Source: Brasenia schreberi | Lineage: Eukaryota > Streptophyta > Magnoliopsida > Nymphaeales > Cabombaceae | DNA: 64,000 nt | NCBI GenBank assembly: GCA_036023115.1 | Contig: JAYKKT010000089.1 | Location: forward strand, 12,542,501-12,606,500 | Direction of reading: 5' to 3' | In this document: piece by piece, positions 34,140-46,200 of the stretch | How the letters are laid out: each line of letters starts with the position of its first letter | How positions within the stretch are numbered: position 1 is the stretch's first letter | Notes under the pieces: generated by a model | Told to the model about the DNA's origin: nothing | Seen by the model: the letters and a program-made list of their open reading frames with translations, nothing else | The model's database searches: none | Program-made: the position numbers and the translations under genes

Positions 34140-36550
34140 GAGTCTAATAGTATATAATTTTGGAGGGCCCTATTATTCATAATATATACGTTGTCGCAAG
34201 AAAAAGAACCGAAGCATGTGTTTCGGTGTTGAATATTGGTGAAGGTGTACCAGGCAACGTTGTTGGGTTGGCACTTCCAACAATCTTTGGCTATAAGATG
34301 TTGGTACATGCATGTGGGTGTGTTGTCAACTTGGCTAGTATTTTGTTTCAAATGAGTTGCGAAGCAACTAATGATAAGAGTGTCGAATAAAGACGTTGAA
34401 TCAATAAACAATGAAGAATAAGATGTTGACGACTCTATCAATGATTTTCAATTGGATCATGACTACTTTTTAGAAGTTGATGAAGTTATCAATCCTCTAC
34501 TGTTAACCGGTGATGAACCAGTCCCCAAGTGTGGCTCTCAATCAGCCACCAATAGAATTACTAATTTTTATTTGAAAGTTGATGATTGTGAGCAATTCCC
34601 CATCGGCTTCCCGATGATTGTTGATGGTGACCTACAACCGATGGGTGAGCAAGCCATTTCTACAAGAATAAGCAACAGTGGTGGCTTTAAGCCAATCAAT
34701 GGGTAGGTCATCTCACCTTATACTACCTATATGGATGGTTGAATCCACTTGCTTGGGGGCTAGTCATCTTAAAAATCAATGATAGTTACCAATACCAACC
34801 TATCCCAAGCATAATCATTTTGCAAAATGGTTTAGCCTATCGCATTTTGCATAATGAGGTTATTAGAAACAAATTAGGAGTGGCACCAATAGAGGATAAA
34901 ATGAGAGAACATCGTTTAAGATGGTTTGGACATATAGAAAGAAGATCAAAAGAAGAACCTATAAGAAGGTTAGAAAAACTAAATTTGGAAAGTATTAAAA
35001 GAGGTAGAGGACGACCACAAAAGTGTTGGAAAGAAACAATAAAGAATGATCTAGCTGATTGGGAGTTAACTGCTAACATGGCACATGATAGGGATCTGTG
35101 GAAACAAAGAATCCATGTAGCCGACCCCGTCTAGTATGGGAAAAGGCTTTGTTGTTGTTGTTGTTTAGCCTATCGCCCTTACTCATCAGCTTATGCAGTA
35201 GGTTATCTGAGCTCACTAACTCGAGAGGTAACAACTTCATATCATTATAGGGTTGGTTGCCTATACTTATTGGCCCAAGAGTAACTACCTCATGTAGTCG
35301 TCTCTCATATTACTTTTATTCATTGATGACCACCCAACAAGCAAGCGGCTTGGTCAAAAGTCTATCTTATCTGGTCAACTTGACCGAGGCTCAACCATCA
35401 ATTAGGTTACCACAACTAGTCAAGGTATATGCTATTAGATACAATAGTGATCAAATAGACATGTTAGCATATGAAACTAATCAAGCTTTTATGATTACTT
35501 GAGAATGTACCTATATTGTTGGTTGTATGTTGGAGCATCCACAAGCAAATAAGTGGGCTTTTGATAACTGTAAGTCAATTATTAATTTCAACAACAATGA
35601 TTCTATAAGAAAAGAAGATGAGCAACTTATGAAAGACTATATATCATTGGACGATGAACTTAACAACGATGCTACACATGTTGATGATAAAGTATAATAG
35701 GCCCATGATAGCTCTTCTAAGGACGATTACTTGGGAGACTATGGCAAACAAGCTTAGACTCTAAATATTCAAATTGCTCACTGAGAAGTGGCATCATGTG
35801 ATTGAACCAACTCGGTACTTGGCTTTGCAACTAGGGAATTTTCTTAGTGCGAAGCCGACATTTCTAGAAGAGAAAGATATAGTGGATTTTACCTTTTGAA
35901 CTTCGAGACCGACCCCACGGCCTACTTTTTGAGTTACCAATAGCATCATATAGTAACTCATAATCAACCAACCTCATACCCAACTAATAAAAAAAGAAAA
36001 GAAGGATACGATTACCTCAACTTTATTGACAAACTTGTTTCAAATTTTGGTATTCTATCAAAATATACAACCTTCAACATCAATACAAATACCTTGGTTA
36101 AGAGTTATAGGGGACAATATGTTAACACTAAAAATTGAAAGGGGATCTAATGAGCCACTTTTATAAGTAATTGTCTACTTTCTCACATATAGATAAAAAT
36201 TGTTAAAGTGATGGCCCATAAATTGTCCGCTTCTCAACCACCACTTACAATTAAGTAAAAAAATTATATCCCACCATCCCAGGAAGGATCTGTAACTAGT
36301 CCACCCACCATCAACTATGTAAAGAGATGGCTACCAAACTTGAGGGGGATCACTGCATATCATTCTTATTATTTTCTTTATTTATATCTTTTTTTCATAG
36401 TTTTGATCCTTAATAATAATTGTAGCCTCTACTTTTATTCAATAAAATCCCTCTTTTTCTTTTAAAATTGTGTTCCCTTTGTGAGTTTGGTTGTTCGGCA
36501 TTCGGTTGCAGAATCAAACTCACATCTATCCATTTACGAGAGGTCTAACC
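34140..36550 (+). other. Unidentified decayed coding sequence, possibly LTR retrotransposon
   Basis: Plus-strand sequence with several long open stretches (34160-34390, 34452-34706, 35257-35502, then 35505-36340 with stops). It reads for example GYDYLNFIDKLVSNFGILSK near 36010. I do not recognise the protein. AACTTGAGGGGGATCA at about 36338-36353 resembles a polypurine tract before a 3' LTR, followed by an AATAAAA at about 36443. This suggests the end of a retrotransposon. A LINE tail is inserted at 34844-35163. Confidence 0.35.
34844..35163 (+). mobile_element. 5'-truncated RTE-type LINE with 13-bp target duplication
   Basis: A 320-bp insertion flanked by perfect 13-bp duplications TTTAGCCTATCGC (34831-34843 and 35164-35176). 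It encodes the C-terminal end of the RTE polyprotein without a stop until the end: NKLGVAPIEDKMREHRLRWF, GHIERRSKEEPIRRLEKLNL, ESIKRGRGRPQKCWKETIKN, DLADWELTANMAHDRDLWKQ and RIHVADPV. It ends in GGCTTTG(TTG)n. The open frame and perfect duplication mark it as the youngest LINE insertion in the window. Confidence 0.95.
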
Positions 36551-37339
36551 CGTGTTAGAAAATTAATCAAAATTCGTTTCTAAGCAAATTTCTCTGATTC
36601 TTGAATGCATAGAAATCTTGTCATGTCCACTTTCAAATAGAATAAGAATCAGTAAAAATTGAGTTCAGACAACTGTGAACCTTATCAAGGCACTTGAGGC
36701 TTTCGTCAATTGAGCATACTTCCCAAAGAACACTTATAACTCAAAAGTTTCTAAATTGACTTTTGTCATTTTTTATCCTTTAGAAAAGTCTTCCTATTCC
36801 CTTTTTGTGGAATTAAGAATTGCATGAATCAAAGTTCATACGAGAGAATTGCAGCGAAAACAAGTTGACCCTGTTAGGAGGCTTATAAACAGATCGTTGA
36901 CTAAATCCCAATAAAATTCAAAAAATCACCAAAATGTTAATTATTATCATAATAAGCCAACTATTGTTCTTTTGGATATTCATGTATATCTACATTCTAA
37001 TGCATCAACAATCACAGTTGAATCTCGGGAGATACGTCCAAAATATTATAATCATGTCAAGTAGTTAGTGACTAATCTTTGCAATTGCATTTGTATAACG
37101 AAGTAACCCAAACTCCACCCATTTATGAAGATTTGACCTAAATCATGTCGTAGATAGTGACTAATCTTTGCTGAGATATACTCAGTTAGATTCCTAGGGT
37201 TCATAGCATAACATATCCTCTAGATTAGAGGTCACTCCCCGCATCAAATAATTGGATCTCAATGTCATTTCAAGGTAGCCTATTTCGACAGCAATAGATA
37301 CCCTCTTTGAATGATGATTCAAACTACTCATATTTAAAC
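36551..37339. other. Intergenic stretch, nothing recognised
   Basis: AT-rich and without supported features. Confidence 0.4.
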
Positions 37340-39151
37340 TCTATCTAAACTAATCCCAACCATCGATTGAAGATTGAAAAATAAAAAGTGTGACACCCAG
37401 GTTGGATTGGGTCACATTGGGTTCGACCCGAAACTGGGACCTACATGGAAGGTTTGTGTGACCCCCCTCTCAGCAGCTATGATACATGAATTATGGCTGC
37501 TTGCAGATACCCAAGGAAGGCGATGGAGATCACCTTCATGAGACCCATGAGAGAGAGAGCTAATGTGAGAGGGAGAGAGAAGGGAGGAGGAATGGAGTTT
37601 GGGCATTATAGGAACTAGAAATCTCATTGAGAAAACCCCTTTTGACAAATTTTAAGATAAGAGTTTTCTTATTTTGTCTTGTATTTTATATTTTGTTTTC
37701 TAATTAAATCACTAATGACCACCGATGTTTTGAGATGGGGAAGGGAGCAGAGGTGGGAGACAATTCTTGTGGGTCATCCCCCGAGCTCTAACAAGCCAAG
37801 AATCACCGGAAACCATGGGGTTCCAAGCAAGTTTATTAGAAAGGGGCAACCCTACCATTTTCTAGCAAAATCATTGTTGGTGGGTGGTGGAAATGGTCTG
37901 TCGGTTAGTAGTGGACCGTGTGGCGGTGGTGGCCGGAAAAGAACCGTCCAAAAATTATTAATATGGATCTACTTTTTACAGTAGTATGGGTATTCATTGG
38001 ATCGTAGATGGTTGTACTAGATAGTATTAACTCATAGTTATTTTAAGTTGTGTTGGCTACTTCATTGGTTGCGTTAGTTTCACTTGTAATTGTATTGGGC
38101 AACTCATATCGGGTTATATAATATGTCTAGGTTGGAAACATGTGGGACTAATCAACAAAAGTAGAGAGTTTATGTAAAGTAAAATAGATTTAATATTGAT
38201 ATAATATTGATATGTAATTTTGATATTATAATTGGACAAACGATATGAATGTGGAAATATAAAGCCTAGGAGGTGGCCTCAAGTGGATCTCGTGGATTTT
38301 AGAGGTGGATCCAAATTGATGTATGTGTGGATATTGATTTAATTAATTGGGTAAATATATGACTTTACTAGTGTAGTATCTGCATACTTTGTCTCGTAGA
38401 CCTGAGGGGTTGGATTAGATGAGTCAGTGATTCGGTCATTAAGGTCATTGGTCCGATGAGCTGAGGGCATTGTCGAAGGCCATGTGGTAAAATACAAGGA
38501 GGGTTTAGGGACTTCTATAGCATGAGCTAGTGGTTGGACACGATAGAGGTCTTAAGATCGAAATTAAATTTTCATCATTGTTGAGTGCAAGAGTATGGAT
38601 GCATATTTGAGGTGATGATTCTTATTTGAAATTGTGATATAAATTTCTTATCATGATATATGGTTTGAAGCATGCATGTCTTCTATGTATCATTGTTGTG
38701 AGATCATATCCGTCTACAAGCACAATTATGGTGCTTAGATTTTTTTTGAATATTACTGGACTTAGTCAGTTGAGGCGTTGAGATGATTGGAGCACTTTGA
38801 GGACATGACTTTGACTTCCAATGCGATATGGTAGGACTTGATAAATTCTTTGACTTTCTTATTAAAAAAATACAGAGTATGGTCATTCAATGGATGGATT
38901 TTAACTGTGAAAGTTTGTTGATTAGCTATTTTTATAGTATTAACTATAGACCTTTCCTTTCCATCATGCACTCGGTCATGAGCTATATTATATGGGTCAA
39001 AAGGGCATTGGCCACTTGGCTTTGCTTGCAACCCAAGTCGTGACAAAAAGTCAAAAGTACATGTAGGTAGTTAAGTACTTCTTAAAAGGTATATGTACTT
39101 TTTCACTCGGGATTTTTTATCTCTCATATGATTGAGATTGATTTAGATGGA
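37340..39151. mobile_element. MITE family A, copy 3, split by a solo LTR
   Basis: Outer parts 37340-37388 and 39051-39151 form one MITE when the LTR is removed. The left end TCTATCTAAACTAATCCCAA and the reverse-complemented right end TCCATCTAAATCAATCTCAA are inverted repeats. The centre holds AAAAAG joined to TCAAAAGTACATG, like other copies. The LTR landed near the MITE centre. Confidence 0.7.
37389..39045. mobile_element. Solo LTR (1657 bp), Gypsy-like
   Basis: Starts TGTGACACCCAGG and ends CCAAGTCGTGACA, with a short inverted TGTGACA/GTGACA-type match at the ends. It is flanked by a perfect 5-bp duplication AAAAG (37384-37388 and 39046-39050). TGTGACACCC is a frequent start of plant Gypsy LTRs. 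There is no retroviral coding sequence, so internal DNA was lost by LTR-LTR recombination. Open frames inside are chance. Confidence 0.9.
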
Positions 39152-39187
39152 ATCTTTATTTTGCATCCTTTAACTTTTCTCTCTCTA

Positions 39188-39446
39188 TATATAGAGAGAA
39201 TGGTAAATTCATACCTCTTATCCATTCTTACACATCCTTAAGACTTAACGTTAGATTTATGAGATCAACAGTTGAAATTCAAATTTTAAAAGTAAAAAAA
39301 TACATTAGCTTTTTACATATACACTAAATGCACCTAGTACTATTTACCTTTTGCTTTAATAATCTCAATCGTTAACTATGAAGATTGGACAATTGACATC
39401 TCTAAGGAGATTTGAGAATGAGTAAGTGTGCGCATGGACACTGGTA

Positions 39447-39455
<9 letters not shown>
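39188..39455. mobile_element. MITE-like element next to CT/AT microsatellites
   Basis: Begins at TATATATAGAGAGAATGGTA and runs to a (CT)n(AT)n tract. The ends carry imperfect inverted words (CACATCCTTAAGA against CAAATCTCCTTAGAGATG, reverse-complemented) and the centre has AAAAAAATACATTAGC. Boundaries are uncertain. Confidence 0.4.

Positions 39456-39534
<79 letters not shown>
39452..39534. repeat. (CT)n(AT)n compound microsatellite
   Basis: About 31 bp of CT repeats then about 52 bp of AT repeats. Confidence 0.97.
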
Positions 39535-39537
<3 letters not shown>

Positions 39538-41122
39538 AGAGAGAGTCTAGATTCAAAGAACCAACAAAAATAGAAAACTTTATGAAACTCATAATCTCTA
39601 TTGTTAGATTGGAATGGTCTACAATGGAGATTTGAATTAAAAATATTATTGATTGTAGTACTTTGCTTTTTATTTTATCACTTTAACCATTGTCACCGGT
39701 TCCTTGTGGTTCTCTATTTTTGTAAGTTACCTAAATCTAGATTTATATATATATAGTGTGTATTTCATTTCACCACAAAAAGAACACGAAGGTTGATGTA
39801 TGAAACCAAGTATTTTATCATAATCTATAGATCTTTAAGAGCCAGCTTTTAGCAGTGTCAATGGATCAAATGTGTTTGATATGCAACCCAAATCTAAATC
39901 CAATTAGCCAGATTTTGTGTTAAATAGATATCAACATGCTAATCCAATTTGGATTTTGGTTATTATGATAAGTTGATAGAAATCGTTTAGGTTCTATCCG
40001 CTTCTTCCTACTATTCTGGTCACTGTATTTTCTAACTGTTGAGAACAGTCAAATATGACTCCAAACCCATATAATATTGGAGTCCGATTGCGAGCGATGC
40101 AAGTCCAAGTCCATTATCCCATTAGTCAGAATTGATAAAGTGATATCTGATCTGTTCACATACCTAACATTATGCTTTTCTAGGTGGGGATGGCAATGAG
40201 GCGGGGTAGTGTAGATTTTCACTCCACTTCGACCTACCGAGCACTACTTTCACCTCCCACCCCTCGGGTCCCGGATTGAACCCTTCATCCGCCACTCCCC
40301 ACTCAACCTAAAAAAGAGTAAATTTTAGAAGATTAGTTAAAATCTTATATTATATAAACATAAAATTTATTTTATGGTATTTCATATTCTTAAATTAGAC
40401 ATGATTATATGTGCGTATATATATACCTATATATATTTATATGCATGTAAAATACATAGTATATATATAATATATGCACATATATTTTACATACACACAT
40501 AGAGAGAGGATAGCCAGTGCGCACGCTCATCCATATCTTAATCTACTTAAAAATTTCTAATGTTCAATTATTGAGATCAATGGTTTCATATTTTTAAAAT
40601 AAAAACAAAGTAGTACAAGTGTATTAAGTGATAGTACTTTTCATTTTTTATTTAAAATTCAACCAATTTGAAATGATCGGTTAAGATCTTAGTACAATGT
40701 ACAATGGTCCCTGAACCGATCCCTGAAAGCACTATTAGAACTGATTTTAAAAGATAAAATATTTTCGAAAAAAGACTAAGTACAATGTTAGTACGTAGTG
40801 ATAGCAGGATCCAATGTCTCTCTCTCTCACCCCCTCTCTCCCCAGGGAAGGATTCAACTCTACCTACCTTCCGTTCAAACTAGCGCTTCTGTGATCCCTG
40901 AAAGCATTGTTCATTGGTCGCTGATCGACGTTATTCAGTCTCAGCTGGGAGCAGGTTGGTCACAATCAAATTGAGCCACTTGGCTATGTTAAACATGTTA
41001 GGCTTAAAGATGAAATTTCTTAGCTAGGTAAGGAAAATGCTTTTACTTTTGGAGTAAGATGGGAGTTTCAAAAGATCCGACGCTGCCTCGTGAGCATAGT
41101 GAGGAAAAGACAACAGGTAAAA
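39535..41122. other. Repeat-rich intergenic stretch
   Basis: 40185-40320 has GGTGGGGATGGCAATGAGGC and GGCGGGGTAG text, a common plant dispersed repeat. 40500-40740 looks like another MITE (ATCCATATCTTAATCTACTT ... AAAGTAGTACAAGTG). (AT)-rich tracts lie near 40410-40490. No gene recognised. Confidence 0.4.
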
Positions 41123-41135
41123 GGGCTAATGGAAC

Positions 41136-41256
41136 GCCCAGAGCGTTAGGGCAACTAGCAGGGCTCTCTGATAACTTTATTGCCGGTGGAGGGTTCGTTT
41201 CGGAAGGGGGTGTATGTCTGTGTTAGGCTTCGGCCTCCATTTGTGACTATAAAAAC
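41136..41256 (+). mobile_element. tRNA-derived SINE, copy 4
   Basis: A diverged 121-bp copy with degenerate 13-bp duplications: GGGCTAATGGAAC (41123-41135) and GGGTTGATGGAAC (41257-41269), matching at 11 of 13 positions. It retains GCCCAGAGCGTTAGGGCAAC, AGCAGGGCTCTCTGATAAC, GGTTCGTTTCGG (B box) and TTAGGCTTCGGCCTCC, then a short A run. Confidence 0.8.
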
Positions 41257-41269
41257 GGGTTGATGGAAC

Positions 41270-41340
41270 TCACTCATGGCATTAGCTCAACTCTTTAGGC
41301 TTTTTGACTCCCATGACACAGGTGGTAAGTGTGGGAATAA
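41270..41340 (+). mobile_element. Possible partial SINE, copy 5
   Basis: Starts right after the duplication of copy 4. It contains GGCATTAGCTCAACTC (A box) and TTTTTGACTCCCATGA (B-box region), then GGTAAGTGTGGG, but lacks the conserved 3' part and has no clear duplication. Confidence 0.4.
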
Positions 41341-43550
41341 ATCGAACGCCTACATATGCAAACAGATAATATACAACGAGTATAAACATGCGACATCAAC
41401 AAAAGTCATACGTCTACCAAAATCCATAAACAAAAGAACATGAAACAGGCAAAGTAAAACCAAATCAATAATCAACTTATCTAATTGGCGCATGAGTTTA
41501 CTTCATGTTGTTTCATCCACGTATTCGTTTAATTATGGCTTAGAACGTGGAGGTTAGAATTGTGTATAGAGAGATGGTGCAATTTTTTATTGGCGCAACT
41601 TGTGATAATGATGCTAGTGGCACAATTCTGGATATGAAAAGAGCTCTGATGAAGAAAGACTGCACGGTGAAAATCGTGCATCATTCATGAAGGAGGCCTG
41701 TGGGCTGACTTGTTAACAAAAATCTGGCAGTTCGGATCTTAAGAGGCAAAATCATCCCGTACAGGGTTTACACAATCTCATTATTTTTGATCGATTTGGG
41801 AGCTTTATATCCGCTCTTTACTATAGTTCTCTTTGCTGGCTTTAGGCCCTATACCCAGAAAGAGAAGGATAATGTTTTCCTTCTTACTTTAGTTTTATAA
41901 ACAGCACAACCAGGGAAAGGCTAATCCAAAAAGCGGGGACGCGTTATATATTAGCGGAAAAGCCTCTTCTTGTGCTTGACATCGATAGGGATGGAGGGAT
42001 GCATTTGAAATTTTGGACAAAATCTACACAGAGAAAGAGAGAGTACAGCCTAGACACCCTCTCATGCTATATATTACTTTTCATCACTATCATCCGTGAT
42101 CAAGGAATACATCTCGCATCGTATTTAATGTCTTAAGTGGCATCAATCCTTGTGTCGATGTTGACGGGCATATCGATATACATCATTCGTGCGATCACAA
42201 GGATGAAACAAATCATCTCGTAGTGTTTGGCATGAGAGAGTATCTAGCAACTCGTAGTTTTTCTATGTATATATAACATATATATACATATGTATATATA
42301 TATATATATATGAGATTACTATTCATACACCTCTTTTTCCTAACAATCCACTCCTCCCATTATTTTTTTTAAAACTACCCTTGTTCATGTTTCTCTCTCG
42401 CATTCTCTCCCACCACACATCGCTCTTCAAATAGCAATAGATTGTGGGCATGTCTATCATTTGAATAAAATGCACATCTCATCATCAATCATGGAAGGTG
42501 ATACACATTTATCATTTGAATAAAACTCGCCTAAAATGTTCATTGCAACTAACTTTTTAGAAGTCCATCTTTTATCGATTTTTCATTAGATTCATCTTAA
42601 GATCGAGATAGAGGTTGAGAGTGAATGGAGAAAAAATTTGGCAAGAAACCGATAGAGATCGATAAAAAGGTCAAACAACAATTCAAGAAAGCTTTAAAAA
42701 GGAAGAGTTGAAGGGGACGAAATCTAGGAGAGAGATCAAATGATTAAGAGAGAGAAAATGAAATTAAGAGAGAACAACAGAGAAAGGTCATTGGGAGGAA
42801 TAGAGAAGCCAGTAGCATGGAGAGGGATCGTTGAGAGGAGCATAAGCCAGCGACGAGAGAGGGGGAGAGAGAACATACAACATGGTAGTTTGAGAATTTT
42901 TGTAAATTAGGGAAAATAATTAGCAATTGTTATACAAAGAGAGAGAGTGACTCGATCCTACCGACTCATGTCCGACCATCCCTTTGCAGTGGCATGAGCA
43001 TAATAACGTTGTCACTCATTTTTCAAATAACATTACAATCTTTGAAATTATTCTAAAGCCCTTGAAAATCATCAGTGGTAGACAAGATCAAGTTTTCATA
43101 TATATAGATAGATAGATAGATAGATAGATAGAGAAAGATAGATGTAGATATAGAGAGATGCTCCTCTTGTCTTGGTTGATGGGATATATGATTTGTAGGT
43201 GCTCGCAGATCCAAATGATGGTTGAAACTTGCACTTAAAAAGTAATGTTTACTTTTACATGTGTACTTTATTGATATGATACTTTTTACGTTATAAATTC
43301 AATTTGTTTGAATTTGCTAACACCTAAGTGTGTTAGTATATATGAGGTTTATATGTGTATGTCCTAAATTTTTTTAAGAAAAAAATGTTTTTGGTTCATA
43401 GAACCATTTTTAAACATTCATTTTTAAGACACGAAATGATTCTAAAAATCTTGGATATTTAAGTAAAATGGTTGCTATGAAGTGCTCTAGATCTAGTGAG
43501 AGAGACCCTACAGCAACATGATATCATAAGCATGTCCACCACCTGGCATA
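41341..43550. other. Intergenic stretch with purine-rich and simple repeats
   Basis: 41630-41760 reads KDCTVKIVHH-like text, which might be a non-LTR RNase H remnant, but this is weak. 42600-42960 is GA-rich. A (GATA)n tract lies at about 43105-43134. 43170-43350 holds a diverged family A MITE (right end reverse-complemented: TATATACTAACACACTTAGG). No gene supported. Confidence 0.35.
43105..43134. repeat. (GATA)n microsatellite
   Basis: About seven GATA units, preceded by TATATATA. Confidence 0.95.
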
Positions 43551-43770
43551 AACTTACTGTGGGTCATCCAAGGCTTAGTCAAGCCTCTTTTATGTGTTAT
43601 TATAGGTTTTAAGCCTAATCATTATCATTTTCATAAAACCAAGTTTGATTTTCTTAACTTGATCTACTATTAGACATTATTAGCTTTTTTGTATCCGCTT
43701 ATTTAACTTAAACCTTTATCCTAGTCTGAGCTATAGTTGAATCTTAGGAGAACTTGTTAGGCTTTATAAG

Positions 43771-43794
43771 TGTGTGTGTGTGTGTGTGTGTGTG
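43771..43794. repeat. (TG)12 microsatellite
   Basis: Twelve TG units. The open frames on either strand here encode Cys/Val or Thr/His runs and are not genes. Confidence 0.95.
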
Positions 43795-43879
43795 CTTGGG
43801 CTCGATTAACATAGGGTATCAATATGCAAGCTTGAGTATGGGTTTGGTGTATAAATTTGATAGAAGATGTATTTTTGAA

Positions 43880-44440
43880 AAGAGCCTCTTCTTGTACATG
43901 GTAAGTTTCAAAAGTTTTGAAACTCTGAATTTTATTCAAGGGTTTTAAAAAGTTTCAAAAATCTGAATTTTACTTAAAAGATTCCAAAATCTAAATGGTT
44001 TCCAAAGTTGAAAATCTTCTTATATATATGTTCATCGTTTCCAAATCTCTAAAATTGAGAATTATATGTTCATGAATAAGAAAGTCCCAATTCTGAATTA
44101 TATGTTCATGAATTTGGAAGTCAAAAATTTGAATTAGATGTTCATAAATTTGGGAAGTCAAAATTTTCAATTATATGTTCATTGATTTGGAAAGTTATAA
44201 ATCTTATTTATAGATTTGAAAAGTCGTATAAATCTAAATTTCATTGATGGTTTTGAAAAGTGAAAAAACTGATTTGGTTTTGGAAAGTTATATAAATTTG
44301 GACGATATATTTAAAGGTTTTGGAAAGTGATGGCATATTCAATGAATTTGGAAAGTTATATTTTGAGAAAGTTGTCTTATTTATGTGAATTTTAGAAAAT
44401 TGATTTGTACATGTTAATGCATCCATTTTTCTTGTATAAA
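43880..44440. repeat. Degenerate tandem array with TTTGGAAAGT motif
   Basis: Imperfect units of about 35-45 bp recur: GAATTATATGTTCATGAATT plus TGGAAGTCAAAAATTT is clearest at about 44068-44210. Looser TTTTGGAAAGT or TTTGAAAAGT motifs extend on both sides. Such arrays are typical of the LTRs of large plant retrotransposons. Confidence 0.65.
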
Positions 44441-46200
44441 AATATGGGTTATAACCCTAGGTATATATTATATGCTTGTATAAAATTATTTAATTTTGTA
44501 AAGTCAAATAAAGTCACCTAGTTGGTTCACTTAACCCATGGTTCTACCCCTTGATGACCTTCATATACTTGGTTACCCTATATCTATATACCCTAACTCA
44601 TCTACCATCTTACATGGCTTGGCCCATGCTTGACTCACGCATTTATGTAGCTCTTAACTCATACTTTTTACATGCTTTGGACAACCCCATGCTAATGTCA
44701 TTTTATGGGTAGGTCAAGGATTAAGTTTCTTTCAAGGTCTTAGCCAAGTTTCACGTTGAATGAAAATAAGCTATGTTAGGCTCATACTAAGGAAAAAGAC
44801 ATCCAATTGTTATCCATGTCAAGAAGGATCAACCACCCTGTGCAACGCAATCCAGGTTGGTTGGTTATGGTCTATGTCAAGTAGAAGTTGAGCAATAGAA
44901 TTGACATTTTTTATCAAGGTTCATGTCAAGAGGGGTCGACCTGCCTGTGGTGCAGCAAGAGGAAGTTCAACCCAAGTTTAAATAGGCCTAGAGGATGCCA
45001 ATCTTTTCTAAAAAATCAGATTTTTATAAAGGCAAGAGATCAACCCTTTCATAGAAGACTTACTATTCTCTTGATAGACTTTCCTATTTATTGAAAGTGA
45101 AAATAGAAAGTTGTGGTTGGTTCAATTTAATTACAAAATCATTATAAACTTGCTAATTTCATGTACCCCAGCTTTCTCCTATAAAAATATCTTCTCTTCT
45201 ATTGTAAGAATCCAAGATTAAAGAAAATTCAGAAAAATTCAAAAGAGAGATATTCAAGAAGTAGAGTTCTTCTCCTCTTTCAAGGAACGTGTAAATCTTA
45301 GTTTTTGGTTAGTTTCATTATTCATCGTAGTTACATTACATCCGTCATTCAATCCCTTGCTCCATTAGTATTGCATCAAGAAAAAAGTAGTATCACAATT
45401 CTTGTTAATCATTGTCAATCCATCTTAGTTTGTTTCATATTAATGCATAAAATCATTGCACATTAATTACCTCATTAATATTAATCATCATTACTTATAA
45501 AACGCATATAGGTCCACTATTTTCTAAAGTATCCTTCGAGTATTAGATATTACATGCATGTTCGCACCCTTGCTCATTGCATTATAGTTAACATCCATCT
45601 TGCATACAATTCTATTGTTAGTGCATGATTCTTGCATAGCTTAGGCTCTAAAACCTCATCTAGCTTATTTTAATTTTTGCATCACATTTAATTCATCATC
45701 ATTAGATTTTCTTGATAAGTTGCACGGTATTTGCATAATCTCTTAAGTGATCATGACACTCAAATATTCATCTATGCTTGTTTGTCTCATAATCAAACTA
45801 CAGCAAAAGGCCTAACTTTATTGCCTAAATTATCTCAACAAACTCACATAGCACGTTCTACATGGTTCAAGCTAATTGAATTCCCATCCATCCATTAGTT
45901 ATCCAAGCTAATAACCAATCATAATCTACTCCTAAAAATCTAATAAATTAATTGAAGACATGAGTGTGTCTTTAAGAAGCCCAAATTAGGAATCCAAGAT
46001 ATCTAATTCACTCCACGAAACCTCTCTTACTTAGGAACCCAAACTATCCCTAAATCAACCCTGTAACACCCATAGAAGAATCTATCTACAGTTCCATGCA
46101 ACTCCCTTTTATTGCTCACATTTTTCTAAGTTTAAATTACTTTTTTATTTTAATTAGTCACATAAATTGCTAGTACAAAGTAATAAGATCTTTTGTGAAA
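44441..46200 (+). other. Possible long LTR or leader of a retrotransposon
   Basis: Contains two similar passages, CATGTCAAGAAGGATCAACC (near 44817) and CATGTCAAGAGGGGTCGACC (near 44924). A TATA-like CTCCTATAAAAATATC follows at about 45177-45192, then T-rich sequence. Together with the upstream tandem array this resembles a long LTR, but no ends or target duplication were found. Confidence 0.35.

Noticed and set aside
34452..34706. 84-codon plus-strand frame as a host gene
   Set aside because: Surrounded by stops in a decayed element, no recognisable domain, no splice evidence.
41630..41760. LINE RNase H domain
   Set aside because: Only a weak DCTVKIVHH-like passage is visible; not enough for a call.
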